Assembly (NCBI GenBank): GCA_028753945.1
Contig: JAPNXP010000001.1
Span: 1,426,001 to 1,490,000 of the forward strand
Length of the DNA stretch: 64,000 nt
Source: Hexactinellida sp. DTS-2022
Lineage: Eukaryota; Porifera; Hexactinellida
Direction: 5' to 3'
The notes beneath the pieces are model-generated. The model saw nothing but the letters and a program-made list of their open reading frames with translations. It was not told the origin of the DNA and searched no databases. Shown one piece after another: positions 1 to 9,059 of the stretch. Position numbers and translations under genes: made by a program. The first letter of the stretch is position 1. Each line of letters begins with the position of its first letter.

Positions 1-557
1 ACCTTTCACGAGCTTTCGCCGGAACTGCTAAAGCCCTAGAGCTTTAGGGACAGGGTCCCCAAAGCCGCTTACACCAGAACTAATTTACTGAATTAATTGC
101 TATGAAACGCTGCCAGAACGTAACTAGATCGGGCACTATTCCTACAATCTACAGTATACCCGTTAGAACACGGATAAGACATAGGTAACTCAGATAAGTT
201 CCCCAGGTTTCGAGTAACGAATTGACGGACTTCCTGTATAAACACATAAATTACTTCGGTTAGACTTAGCTCGAACTCCTGATAATTATAAGGTCCTGTA
301 TCTACTTACAGTCTACTAGGTACTGTATCATAAGTAATCATAAGTAATCATAACCATGTAGGTTCTCCACCTATGCAGATATCTGGATTCTGATTCTCTT
401 ATTACATAGAATACTCCAAATAATGGAGTACAGACTGTTCTCTCTATTTATTCTACAAGTGACTGTGAGTGAATGGCTCCAGGTGAATATATAGTATTAT
501 ATAACTGATTATGGAAATTATTTTGTTTTCAAGTGACATCAAGGTAATTAGTAATTA
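1..557. other. Intergenic, no gene seen
   Basis: AT-rich sequence with no convincing reading frame. Around 431-445 a short stretch resembles the terminal repeat of the MITE at 43182-43312 (CAGACTGTTCTCTCT), so it may be an old fragment of that family. Nothing else is recognised. Confidence 0.5.
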
Positions 558-795
558 CCGTATTTCCCCGAATAAGCGCCGGTCAATAAAAATGACATTG
601 GTATGATAAAATTTACACATTAGTTGATCACTGTAATGTAATTCCATTGATTTTGGCAACTTCGGTAGGTATACTTTTGGTGGAAACCATTAGAACCGAC
701 CTAAATATTATATTCTGGATTTTTCACAAAAATTTCAGGATAATTTTGGCCCACGAAAACAATAAGCGCCGGGGCGCTTTTTCGGGGAAATACGG
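558..795. repeat. MITE with CCGTATTTCCCCGAATAAG termini
   Basis: The left end CCGTATTTCCCCGAATAAGC is matched in inverted orientation at the right end (GGGGAAATACGG). The element is about 238 bp and is flanked by TAATTA-type sequence on both sides, so a TA-rich target duplication is likely but its exact length is uncertain. No coding capacity. It sits about 190 bp upstream of the actin-like start codon. Confidence 0.75.
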
Positions 796-856
796 TAATT
801 AGTATTATGTATCAGATTATTATTGCATTCAATCAACCGATCTGATAGAATAATGT

Positions 857-864
857 TATAAATA
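857..864 (+). promoter_or_regulatory. TATA-like box before actin-like gene
   Basis: TATAAATA, 120 bp upstream of the start codon at 984. Position is compatible with a core promoter, but in such AT-rich sequence a chance match is quite possible. Confidence 0.3.
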
Positions 865-983
865 TAGGTTGACACTTGACATAATGTGGATTTGATCCAA
901 AATGAATGTTAATTAACGAGTAATGTATAGTCCCTGTGTTGTTAGCCCAGAAATAGTGTAAAACAATTCGGTTTTTTGCACTA

Positions 984-2111
984 ATGGAAGTGGGAAATGA
1001 TAATAATGATGATAATAATACAGTCGTTATTGAAAATGGTTCTCGATATACAAAAGCTGGTTTCGCTGGAGATGACGCTCCTCGTGCGGTTTTCCCCAGC
1101 ATCGTAGGTCGACCCCGGTTCCAGTTTATAATTGTAGGTATGACTTTGCCTGACGCATATGTGGGCGACGAAGCTCAAAGCAAGAGAGGGATCCTAGCCC
1201 TCAAATGCCCAATAGAACACGGGATAATAACAAACTGGGATGACATGGAGAAGATCTGGCACCACACGTTCTATACAGAGCTACGCGTTGATCCGAAAGA
1301 ACACCCTGTACTACTGATAGATGCTCCTCTCAACCCGAAAGTTAATCGCGAGAAAATAACTCAGATCCTATTCGAGACCTTCGAATCGCCTGCGGTGTAT
1401 CTGTCCGCAGGGCCCGTGCTCTCTCTGTACTCTACGGGCCGCACCACGGGACTGGTGGTAGACTCGGGGCTCAGGTCGTCGCGAGTAGTCCCGGTGCACA
1501 GGGGACAGGTTATTACTCCAGCTGTTGCGAGCCTGGGCATTGGAGGGGCACACCTAACTGAATACCTTATGAAACTGTTAACTGAGAGCGGGTACTCTCT
1601 CACCTGTGGGGGCGATACCGAGATCATTAATGACATGAAGGAGAAGCTCTGCTACCTTTCTGAGAATCGAGAGAGGGCTTTGGGAGAGCGAGAGAGGACG
1701 TACGAGCTGCCGGACGGACAGGAGATCCGACTGACCAGCGAGTGCCCCAGGTGCCCAGAGCCTATCTTCCAGCCCTCCCTGGTCGGTTCAGAGGAGGGAG
1801 GGCTCCATATCGCTGTAGACGATGCAATCAATAAATTCGATACTTATCTCCGTAAGCTGCTCTCCTGGAACATCGTGCTAGCCGGCGGGAATACTCTGTT
1901 CCCAGGAATGGCAGATAGAATGCGAGCTGAGCTGTCCCTTCTCTCTCAAGGAAAGAGATCTTACAGAGTGAAAGCGGATCCAGAGAGGAAATACAGCAGC
2001 TGGATTGGAGGCTCTGTGTTGGCTTCAATGGATAATTTTGATAAAATTTGTTTATCAAAGGATTGCTATGAAGAGTACGGACCTGAAATCGCATACAGAA
2101 AATTCTTTTAG
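984..2111 (+). CDS. Divergent actin-like protein, nucleotide pocket eroded
   Basis: Intronless 375-residue protein that aligns end to end with conventional actin, for example AGFAGDDAPRAVFPSIVGRP near residue 25, YVGDEAQSKRGIL near 59 and YELPDGQ in the C-terminal half. The fold is clearly actin, but residues for ATP handling differ. By alignment, actin Asp11 is Glu17, Gly15 is Arg21, catalytic Gln137 is Gly143 (followed by Pro), Asp157 is Leu163, Gly158 is Arg164 and His161 is Arg167. Only Lys18 and Asp154 are kept (Lys24, Asp160). The D-loop differs from actin and the C-terminal Cys is Phe. Such a protein probably binds or hydrolyses ATP poorly and may cap or modify filaments, or act as an actin-related protein. 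The reading frame is fully open, so it is not an obvious pseudogene. A polyadenylation signal AATAAA lies at 2134-2139. Confidence 0.9.
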   Translation: MEVGNDNNDDNNTVVIENGSRYTKAGFAGDDAPRAVFPSIVGRPRFQFIIVGMTLPDAYVGDEAQSKRGILALKCPIEHGIITNWDDMEKIWHHTFYTELRVDPKEHPVLLIDAPLNPKVNREKITQILFETFESPAVYLSAGPVLSLYSTGRTTGLVVDSGLRSSRVVPVHRGQVITPAVASLGIGGAHLTEYLMKLLTESGYSLTCGGDTEIINDMKEKLCYLSENRERALGERERTYELPDGQEIRLTSECPRCPEPIFQPSLVGSEEGGLHIAVDDAINKFDTYLRKLLSWNIVLAGGNTLFPGMADRMRAELSLLSQGKRSYRVKADPERKYSSWIGGSVLASMDNFDKICLSKDCYEEYGPEIAYRKFF

Positions 2112-2591
2112 AATTATTTCACGTTTGTTAGAAAATAAAAATTTTAATTGTGAGGAAATTTTATTTAATTAAAATATAATTTTGTTCATTATACCAATCC
2201 TTTTATTAATCCTTTAATTGTTTCGGTCGCTTTTACGACTGACCACTCACTCAACAGATACAATGGCTCGTGTATTAATTAAATGACACACCTAGGACAC
2301 ATTTGGTGTGTTTTATATTAAAACTCCCCAGTAGTTAGAATTTGGTTAGGGTCCTATTCATTCAGTATCCATTCATTATCTTATACACCTGACTGGAAAT
2401 AATAGCTATTCCTATATTTACCGTATTTGTGTTACTGTACTAATTGTAATCGTTCTAATGCAATGGTATTGATTTATTCTGCAATTCTGTTTGCTATTAC
2501 GTTGTAATAATTTTTTGTTAATTTATAGAAATAGTTCTGTATAAATACTACGCTTACTTGAGTATTTCTATTTATTGATTTATTTAGCATA
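2112..2591. other. Intergenic spacer
   Basis: 3' flank of the actin-like gene followed by the promoter of the ZYG11-like gene. No gene or repeat recognised beyond the signals listed separately. Confidence 0.5.
2540..2547 (+). promoter_or_regulatory. TATA box of the ZYG11-like gene
   Basis: TATAAATA lies 45-52 bp upstream of the ATG at 2592. The same spacing recurs before the CPEB, bZIP-like and right-end genes, which supports it as a functional core promoter with a very short 5' leader. Confidence 0.5.
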
Positions 2592-4910
2592 ATGAGCTTA
2601 GTTGGGTCTAATCAGTTCAGCTATACGATTAAAGAGAAGACGGAGCTCTCTCACTGTAGGATCGCCTCTCTCCAATACTCCTGTTTGGAAAGCATAGAAG
2701 TTATTCTAAATAAGATAGCTTCGATCCCTGACCCTAAGAACAGTCAGTCAGTCATGCTTTCTTATTTCTTCGAAGTGAATGAATCCACAGTCAAAGGAAC
2801 CACACGCTTCCCTTCCTCCTACTCGAATATCCTCATGAACTATCTCCTGGCAAGCAAGAAAACCACAGATAATCTAATAAAATCAATTGTTATGCTTGGG
2901 GGCTCGTTCCTCCTGAATTCATTGGTTGTTCCTCGTAACTTCCATTTGAAACCTGGTTACCTGGAGCCAATTATAAACCAATTCCAGCTCCACTCAATTG
3001 ACCTGTCCTACTGCCAGTTCGTGGACAACTCTCTGGTCAAATCCATGGTTGGACACATGGTTTACCACGCCCAGCCCTTGAGAACGCTCGTGCTGAAAGG
3101 CACTATGTTCACTCAGATAAGCCTACTGAGCACATTGAATGAGCTCGAGTGTTTGGATTTGAGTGAGTTGAATTATCTACAGTCACTGCCCGGATGCAGA
3201 TCAGTTCAGGACTACATCCAGAGTATATTCAATACATTTCCTCGACTCTCAAAGCTCAATATCTACAGTACCAACCTATCTTGTCAAAAGAGATGTATAC
3301 CTTCATTTTCATTTCAATATTTGCGTCCTGCTTATAATCAAATCCAGATTGTTCAGTTGGACATTTCCTGCTCGCAAATGCAGACTAAACCCCGCTGGCT
3401 AGCAGACCAGGTTCTGGTCTTTATGGATAACCTAGCGACCATATCCTCTCTAAAGTATTTAGATGTTTCCTTTTGGCCGATTGCACTCAATCACCTCCAA
3501 TGTTTCTCTAATAGAAACAATATTCTGGACTTTCTTGGCATATTAGGTACAAATATCAAGCAACCTAACCCACTATTGAATGCAGTAACTAACGAGTTTA
3601 CTTCCACGTTCGACGAAGCTTCTATCATCAACAGCATACGGCAGTACGGCTACCGCAGAGACTACGTTAACTACATTGTTAACTGCCTGATCGAGGAGGT
3701 GGACAAGGACGCACACCAATTCAAGTTTCCAGATCAGCTGGCAAATGCAATGCTGGACCTGGTCGAGGCTAACTACCTCTACAACCGGACTTCGTATCCT
3801 CTCCCCATACACATGCCCACGTTTGTGGACATCACGTACATCATAAGTAGAACTCTAGACAAAGTGTTCTTGGAGCATCTGCCTACCAACACCCTGAAGA
3901 GATTGGTATTCGACTTTATTGAAATGATTGAAATATCGACTGCTAACATTTCTTGCAATTCTGAGCTTCTTTTAAATATATTCACAGTGCTTGTCAATTT
4001 CAACGTGGTGGAATTCTCCTTCTATCTCGAGCCCTTCTTACCTGACATATTCAAACTCGTGGTGAAGTTATTGGACGCTTATGCACCGATGATTAATATG
4101 ATCGGCTCAAAAGAGCACAATCTATTGGAGATAACTACTCTGATTCTATCGAATTACAGCTGGGATCATTTGAAAGAGGATTCTAACACTCAAATGAACA
4201 ATTTTCTCCAACAAATTTTGGATTCTATTTCCGGCTTATTAGCAACCCCAACTGATCCGCTACTCGGTTACTTGTCTACCGTTTTGATGAACATTTCCTG
4301 TTACAGACCATTTGTTTGCCAATGTTTGGTTTCTGCCAATGAACAATTATGGGACTTACTTTGTAGAGCGCAAGACTCCATGTGTACGTGTTTGGTTGAG
4401 AATATTTGTGGTTGTTTTGAGCATGTTATGGATAGTTATTTGAGGTCAGATACCCTTCTTTCTGATTGTGGGTCTATTCATAAGTTCGTAGAATACGCTT
4501 TCAATACGCTAGCTTCTCAAACACTCGACGAAGACATGATATCTTCTCTCTCGGCAACCATTGTGTACTACTGGTATGCAATGGAGAAAACAAACGGTGT
4601 TCCACTCATAGTAGAGAAGGATGTTACGCTAAATCTGGTTAAAACCAAACTCTCTGAAATTCAATATTATATTCGTGGGAATTTTGATTATATTAATATC
4701 GAAGCACCTCTCGCTTGTCTGGATAGCACAAACTCCCATGTACAATATTTTGCGTTGTGGATGATACATGGTTGCTTGAAAAAGGATTTTGATAAGTTCA
4801 GCTGCTGTCTCGTTGGGAGTCAGCATTTGGACCGGATTATTAGCCTGCAGCACTCAGTGATAGATTATATTAGCGTTAAAGCGGAATCAATAGCTTCTCT
4901 ATTGGCATGA
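2592..4910 (+). CDS. ZYG11/ZER1-like substrate receptor of cullin-2 ligase
   Basis: Intronless, 772 residues, close to the length of ZYG11B and ZER1. An N-terminal segment is followed by leucine-rich repeats (about 130-330, e.g. LECLDLSELNYLQ and LSKLNIYSTNLS) and a helical ARM-like C-terminal half (about 350-772, ending in a HVQYFALWMIHGCL-type repeat). Family members recognise glycine and other small N-terminal residues and hand proteins to CUL2-elongin ligase. The ARM pocket seems altered: a Trp is kept at 524 and an Asn at 567, but the residue after the Trp is Asp and position 570 is Cys where ZYG11B has an acidic residue. The family assignment is good. Whether it is ZYG11 or ZER1, or a lineage-specific paralogue, cannot be settled by eye. 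Potential AATAAA signals lie near 5085. Confidence 0.75.
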   Translation: MSLVGSNQFSYTIKEKTELSHCRIASLQYSCLESIEVILNKIASIPDPKNSQSVMLSYFFEVNESTVKGTTRFPSSYSNILMNYLLASKKTTDNLIKSIVMLGGSFLLNSLVVPRNFHLKPGYLEPIINQFQLHSIDLSYCQFVDNSLVKSMVGHMVYHAQPLRTLVLKGTMFTQISLLSTLNELECLDLSELNYLQSLPGCRSVQDYIQSIFNTFPRLSKLNIYSTNLSCQKRCIPSFSFQYLRPAYNQIQIVQLDISCSQMQTKPRWLADQVLVFMDNLATISSLKYLDVSFWPIALNHLQCFSNRNNILDFLGILGTNIKQPNPLLNAVTNEFTSTFDEASIINSIRQYGYRRDYVNYIVNCLIEEVDKDAHQFKFPDQLANAMLDLVEANYLYNRTSYPLPIHMPTFVDITYIISRTLDKVFLEHLPTNTLKRLVFDFIEMIEISTANISCNSELLLNIFTVLVNFNVVEFSFYLEPFLPDIFKLVVKLLDAYAPMINMIGSKEHNLLEITTLILSNYSWDHLKEDSNTQMNNFLQQILDSISGLLATPTDPLLGYLSTVLMNISCYRPFVCQCLVSANEQLWDLLCRAQDSMCTCLVENICGCFEHVMDSYLRSDTLLSDCGSIHKFVEYAFNTLASQTLDEDMISSLSATIVYYWYAMEKTNGVPLIVEKDVTLNLVKTKLSEIQYYIRGNFDYINIEAPLACLDSTNSHVQYFALWMIHGCLKKDFDKFSCCLVGSQHLDRIISLQHSVIDYISVKAESIASLLA

Positions 4911-5872
4911 GGCGATCCGGTAATCTCACATTTTATTTCACTTTTTGTATATTGGATCTGAAACTCCGCTTAAATTTTATTCAATTTTTCTAAATGGTTG
5001 AAGTTCTATGAATTGTTTTTGTACATATTTACATTCTTTTTAACGTCCATCCCTTAAGTTAATTTATACAGTTTACTCCATAAATAATAAATACAAAATA
5101 TTCGATAATACTCTGTGTTTGAAAACAATAGAAATTTATTTAACAGGGAAAACTATATAGATAGGAATATAAAATATAACGTATACATCTGTAAACACGT
5201 CTATGCAACCTATAACACTCCCGAACTTTCGAATAAAATTCTTGATCAAACATTTCATTAAAATTCCTCTCTTGTCATTGTAGTATTCGCTTACAGCATT
5301 TGAAACATATTCTTCTTAATATATTTCCCAAAAGAAACAGTTAGACCGAGAACTAATTGAACGCCCGTTGTAAATGTGACTTAACCAATAATTATACAAA
5401 TAAAGTTAATGAAGGAACGAAAATAAATTCACCGAATAAACCCCAGGTAAATAACTCTGGTGAATTGCAACATGCTTACTTCTCAATTATACGTGTATGT
5501 ATTGTTTAACTAAAACTCTTGAAACACTACGTACTAAATGCAGGTGTGCATCTTGAGATTGTTTTGTGCTTACAAATATCAAAGCATTATTTGATAGGTT
5601 AAATTGTGCCATTAATACATTCTATTACTAGGCAATAACTTTGAGCCATAACATTAAAACTGTTATGCAATGTATTACGCTATAACTAACGTAATATGTG
5701 GTAGGAGAGGGTTTAATCAATTGATTACTTATTATGAATTGAGAGAAGTCATTAACGTATTTCCTCAATAGTCTGGAATAACTGCCGACTATCAGCTAGT
5801 ATTATGTGAGTATCCTATCTTAAGTTACTTTATACGTATTAATCTACAAAATCACACGCACCCACCCGACTA
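4911..5872. other. Intergenic, no gene seen
   Basis: AT-rich spacer between the ZYG11-like gene and PNO1. No convincing reading frame, RNA gene or repeat apart from the MITE that begins at 5873. Confidence 0.5.
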
Positions 5873-6045
5873 CAGTCGAAATCGGATTATTTTGTCCAAT
5901 ACTTTTCATGGATAATTCGACAAAATAATCCGATAAGACAAATAAACCCGGTGGGATATCCATGTAAAATGGTATATTTATCATAATTTTCCTCGAAAAT
6001 TAGAACAAAATAATCCGATAAAACAAAATAATCCGTAATCGACTG
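5873..6045. repeat. Pogo-like MITE with TA target duplication
   Basis: Starts CAGTCGAAATCGGATTATTT and ends with the inverted partner AATCCGTAATCGACTG, flanked by TA on each side. The motif ATAATCCG recurs inside. Termini of the form CAGTCGAA...CGGATTAT are typical of pogo/Tigger-type Tc1-mariner elements. About 173 bp, no coding capacity. Its right end is only 53 bp from the PNO1 start codon, so it occupies the expected promoter region. Confidence 0.85.
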
Positions 6046-6098
6046 TACAAGGTGAGTTAATGTAATACTTATAGAATATCTGACAAAATTCAGATCCA

Positions 6099-6806
6099 AT
6101 GGCTACAAACACTGTAATTACTCCGGAAGAGATGGAATCTCAGCTAGAATCAGAGAATCAAGAGTTAGTCCCGAAAGAGACTCTGGAAATAGGGCAAGAA
6201 TCCATGGATACATTTGATAAAGCAGCAAAGTTTATGCTCTCACACAAGAAAGAAAAACAAGCTGTTGATTTCCGCAGAATTCCTGTACCTTCCAACAGAT
6301 TCACTCCCCTCAAGAACAGCTGGATGAAGATATTCACGCCCTGTGTCCAGCACATGAAACTTAATATCAGAATAAACCTCCGAAACAGGTGTGTCGAGCT
6401 CAAGACTTCCCAGGAGACCTCGGAACCAGGGGCCATTCAGAAGGCGGCGGATTTCGTGAAGGCATTCCTGCTAGGATTCGAAGTTGGTGACGCAATCGCG
6501 CTTCTGCGGCTGGACGAGCTGTTCGTGGAGTCGTTTGAAATCCAGGACGTGAAGCGGCTGAAGGGGGACCACCTCTCCCGCGCTATTGGCCGCATAGCGG
6601 GCAGGGGAGGGAAAACAAAGTTCACAATTGAGAATATAACAAAGACGCGTGTAGTTCTGGCCGACAGCAAGATACACATTCTTGGTGCTTACCAGAACAT
6701 CAGAGTGGCAAGAACCGCGATTTGTAATCTCATTTTGGGTAGTCCGCCTTCTAAGGTCTACGGGTCCCTCAAGATTATCGCTAGCAGGTTCCAAGCGCAG
6801 TTGTAG
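6099..6806 (+). CDS. PNO1: PNO1 (Dim2), KH-domain ribosome assembly factor
   Basis: Intronless, 235 residues, near the usual 240-250. It acts in the nucleolus and on pre-40S particles, where it binds the 3' end of 18S rRNA and controls NOB1 cleavage at site D. The first 60 residues are acidic and variable. The conserved core begins at FRRIPVPSNRFTPLKNSWM (58-76), followed by the degenerate first KH domain (to about 145). The second KH domain has the GRIAGRGGKTKFTIEN loop (164-179). The C-terminus, GSPPSKVYGSLKIIASRF, is the family signature. The first ATG in frame is used. No clear TATA box lies upstream; instead a pogo-like MITE ends 53 bp before the ATG. Confidence 0.97.
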   Translation: MATNTVITPEEMESQLESENQELVPKETLEIGQESMDTFDKAAKFMLSHKKEKQAVDFRRIPVPSNRFTPLKNSWMKIFTPCVQHMKLNIRINLRNRCVELKTSQETSEPGAIQKAADFVKAFLLGFEVGDAIALLRLDELFVESFEIQDVKRLKGDHLSRAIGRIAGRGGKTKFTIENITKTRVVLADSKIHILGAYQNIRVARTAICNLILGSPPSKVYGSLKIIASRFQAQL

Positions 6807-7199
6807 TAGCAAAATTCTAGATTTATTTGTGTTTATAGTTGAATATTAATTATGGCATTGAGTTCGTCTCTTCTCGATAGTTCGTATTTGTAACTGGTCA
6901 CTCCACACTCGGGTATGTTGATTTGCAATAATTATTTAAAAATTGAAATTCTATTCACAATTTCTAACACATAACACATCATAGGATTTGCAAACAAGAA
7001 GTTCTTATCAGCAAAATTTGCATTTCATAAACTACTCAACTCGATCTCTACTCACTTGCAACCAACTCAAATATTTAAGTTTTTATTTTGAGCATAAACT
7101 TTACAATTAATTACTAATATTTATGTAGGTGCACGTATTTTGTTGTATATTATTATTATTATTATTATTATTATTAGATAAATTGACACATACTGTTGA
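6807..7199. other. Spacer with ATT microsatellite
   Basis: Between PNO1 and the zinc-finger gene. Holds an uninterrupted (ATT)n tract at about 7149-7177, 23 bp before the zinc-finger ATG, in the expected 5' leader or promoter. Nothing else recognised. Confidence 0.6.
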
Positions 7200-8258
7200 A
7201 TGGATGACTCGACCTGTTCCAGCTTCAATATTGAGAGAGTGGACGACACGCAGGACTCAATCGACCCGAGTCTCATTTCTGAGAATTGCACTTCGTTCTA
7301 CGAGCGAGGGGACCAGGGCTACATTTGTAAGGTGTGCGAGCACCATTACGCCTCGCGGAGATACGTTCTGTTCCATCTCACCAACTCGCACGGAATCCCA
7401 ACCCACTCCTGGCCCACATGCAACATGTGCGGGAAAATATTCACAAAACCGTCAAAATTAGCTGTTCACATTTTGAGTCATCCAAAAAAGAAATTAGTAC
7501 AAGATTCGGACACACCTGAGACCACATTTGTATCTTCCACACCTTCCATTGCTGCGCCCGCCATTAAGATATTCAAACAGTCAACGCCTGACCGAAATAG
7601 ACACAAACTCAAAATAGTCGCACCAAAGCTGCTAACCGTCTATTTCATCCGATCCTCTCTCCCCAACTCGTACAAGCCAAACCCTTACAAGTGTGGGAAA
7701 TGTTTCAAATCATTTCTCACGACTAACAGCCGGGAAATACACAGAAACTTAATTCACAAGAGTGTTATCGGTTCAGGCTTTAATAATTTGGTTAACTCGA
7801 AAGCAAAATCTAAAAGGAAAAAATCTAATCGTAAATTGATTAATCTGAATTTCCCAAGCAAATTAAAAAATTATAAACACAAACACATTTCTCAGTCATC
7901 GATTAAATCTCCACACAAGAGTCCCCTTTCTAAGAAGCCCTCTCTGTCCCACAACATCGCCACGCCTCAGGAAGATGGAGGCAAGCAAACTGGATCTCAA
8001 TCAAAGCTAGATTTCTCTTCCCACATCGAAAGCCTATTTGCTAGCAAATCTTCTGTAATAAGACGTAAATCCTCCTCGCCTCGCTTCACAGAGTCGGTTC
8101 CTAAGGTCAGTAAGAAGGTCCCGTCTTCTAACGAGCAGGAGCTGGAGATTAATGGCACTCCTAAAGCCAGGATAAGGAGTGAAGAGAGGTTACCTGCCTC
8201 TCTTCCTGTCCCGTTTGGGTTTGATATTGTAATGGACGATTTGCCTACTGATTTGTAG
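7200..8258 (+). CDS. C2H2 zinc-finger protein, three fingers
   Basis: Intronless, 352 residues, probably a nuclear DNA- or RNA-binding protein. Finger 1 uses C43, C46, H59, H64. Finger 2 uses C74, C77, H90, H94 (CNMCGKIFTKPSKLAVHILSH pattern). Finger 3 is separated by about 70 residues and uses C165, C168, H181, H186. The linker and the region from 190 to 290 are rich in Lys, Ser and Pro (for example SKRKKSNRK), which look like nuclear-localisation and disordered sequence. I do not recognise the orthologue. The ATG at 7200 is chosen because it opens the conserved-looking acidic N-terminus; an upstream in-frame start is not needed. Overlapping AATAAA signals lie at 8339-8348. Confidence 0.85.
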   Translation: MDDSTCSSFNIERVDDTQDSIDPSLISENCTSFYERGDQGYICKVCEHHYASRRYVLFHLTNSHGIPTHSWPTCNMCGKIFTKPSKLAVHILSHPKKKLVQDSDTPETTFVSSTPSIAAPAIKIFKQSTPDRNRHKLKIVAPKLLTVYFIRSSLPNSYKPNPYKCGKCFKSFLTTNSREIHRNLIHKSVIGSGFNNLVNSKAKSKRKKSNRKLINLNFPSKLKNYKHKHISQSSIKSPHKSPLSKKPSLSHNIATPQEDGGKQTGSQSKLDFSSHIESLFASKSSVIRRKSSSPRFTESVPKVSKKVPSSNEQELEINGTPKARIRSEERLPASLPVPFGFDIVMDDLPTDL

Positions 8259-9059
8259 GAACTTCTTATTCTGTGACTCTTGTAATTTTCTTTAAACCTA
8301 TCTTCTCCCTTAAAATGTTGCTTATTAACTGCAACGCGAATAAATAAAATTGTATTTCTGCACTTCTTAATTATAGCTTTATCCATCTTGGGTCATGATA
8401 CTTGACTAGTTAGTCAATACAAGTTTCTAATCCCAACACGAATATTGTTTATAAGAATATAAATATTGAGTCCTCCGAGGACCTCTTATAGCTAATTCTA
8501 ACATTCTGTGGCCCTCCTCCCATTGATTGTAATGCGATTTTTGAGATCTTGTGGACCCAGGTTGGAACCACTGGTCTACTGCAAATCTAACAAGCATGTC
8601 ATGTCAGAGATAAACACGGTTTTTTTTGGACATGTCTCTTATGGACATGTCTCTTATGGTTAATGTTTAATTTCCCGCCTTCTATAAAGAAGTTTATGGG
8701 CTATTTGAAAGGAACCTACAATAATACAGCAATACAACACAACAAAGAATGAACAATTAAGAGAGGAGAAATGTCCAAGTTTACTAATGTACTAATATAT
8801 GTTTATGTGAACCGATTAGATAGCCAAGTTCGGAACTCGTTGTGAGAGACTTGATAGGATAGACATAAGGGAAATTATAATTATTCCATTCCCGAATTGT
8901 TCTTGGGAAATATCCATTTTCAAAATACTTTGTCCTTGAAAATATAGTTTCTATTTTTACGCCATCTCTGCATCTTAAAATACTTATTTCCATCAATATT
9001 TACAAGTCGTGCACTACTTTATACACTAATTTAGCATTCGATCTTCACTGGGCAAGTGA
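8259..9059. other. Intergenic with small repeats
   Basis: No gene seen. Holds a hAT-like fragment (8501-8573, listed separately) and a perfect 15-bp tandem duplication GGACATGTCTCTTAT at 8628-8657. Confidence 0.5.
8501..8573. repeat. Decayed copy of short hAT-like MITE
   Basis: Resembles 41983-42057: ACATTCTGTGG at the left, then ATCTTGTGGACCC and a CCAGGTTGG...CACTG right terminus. The left terminus is lost or unrecognisable. Likely an old copy of the same non-autonomous hAT family. Confidence 0.55.

Noticed and set aside
7129..7461. 110-residue frame overlapping the zinc-finger gene
   Set aside because: Out of frame with the zinc fingers and begins in the ATT microsatellite; composition is that of a shadow.
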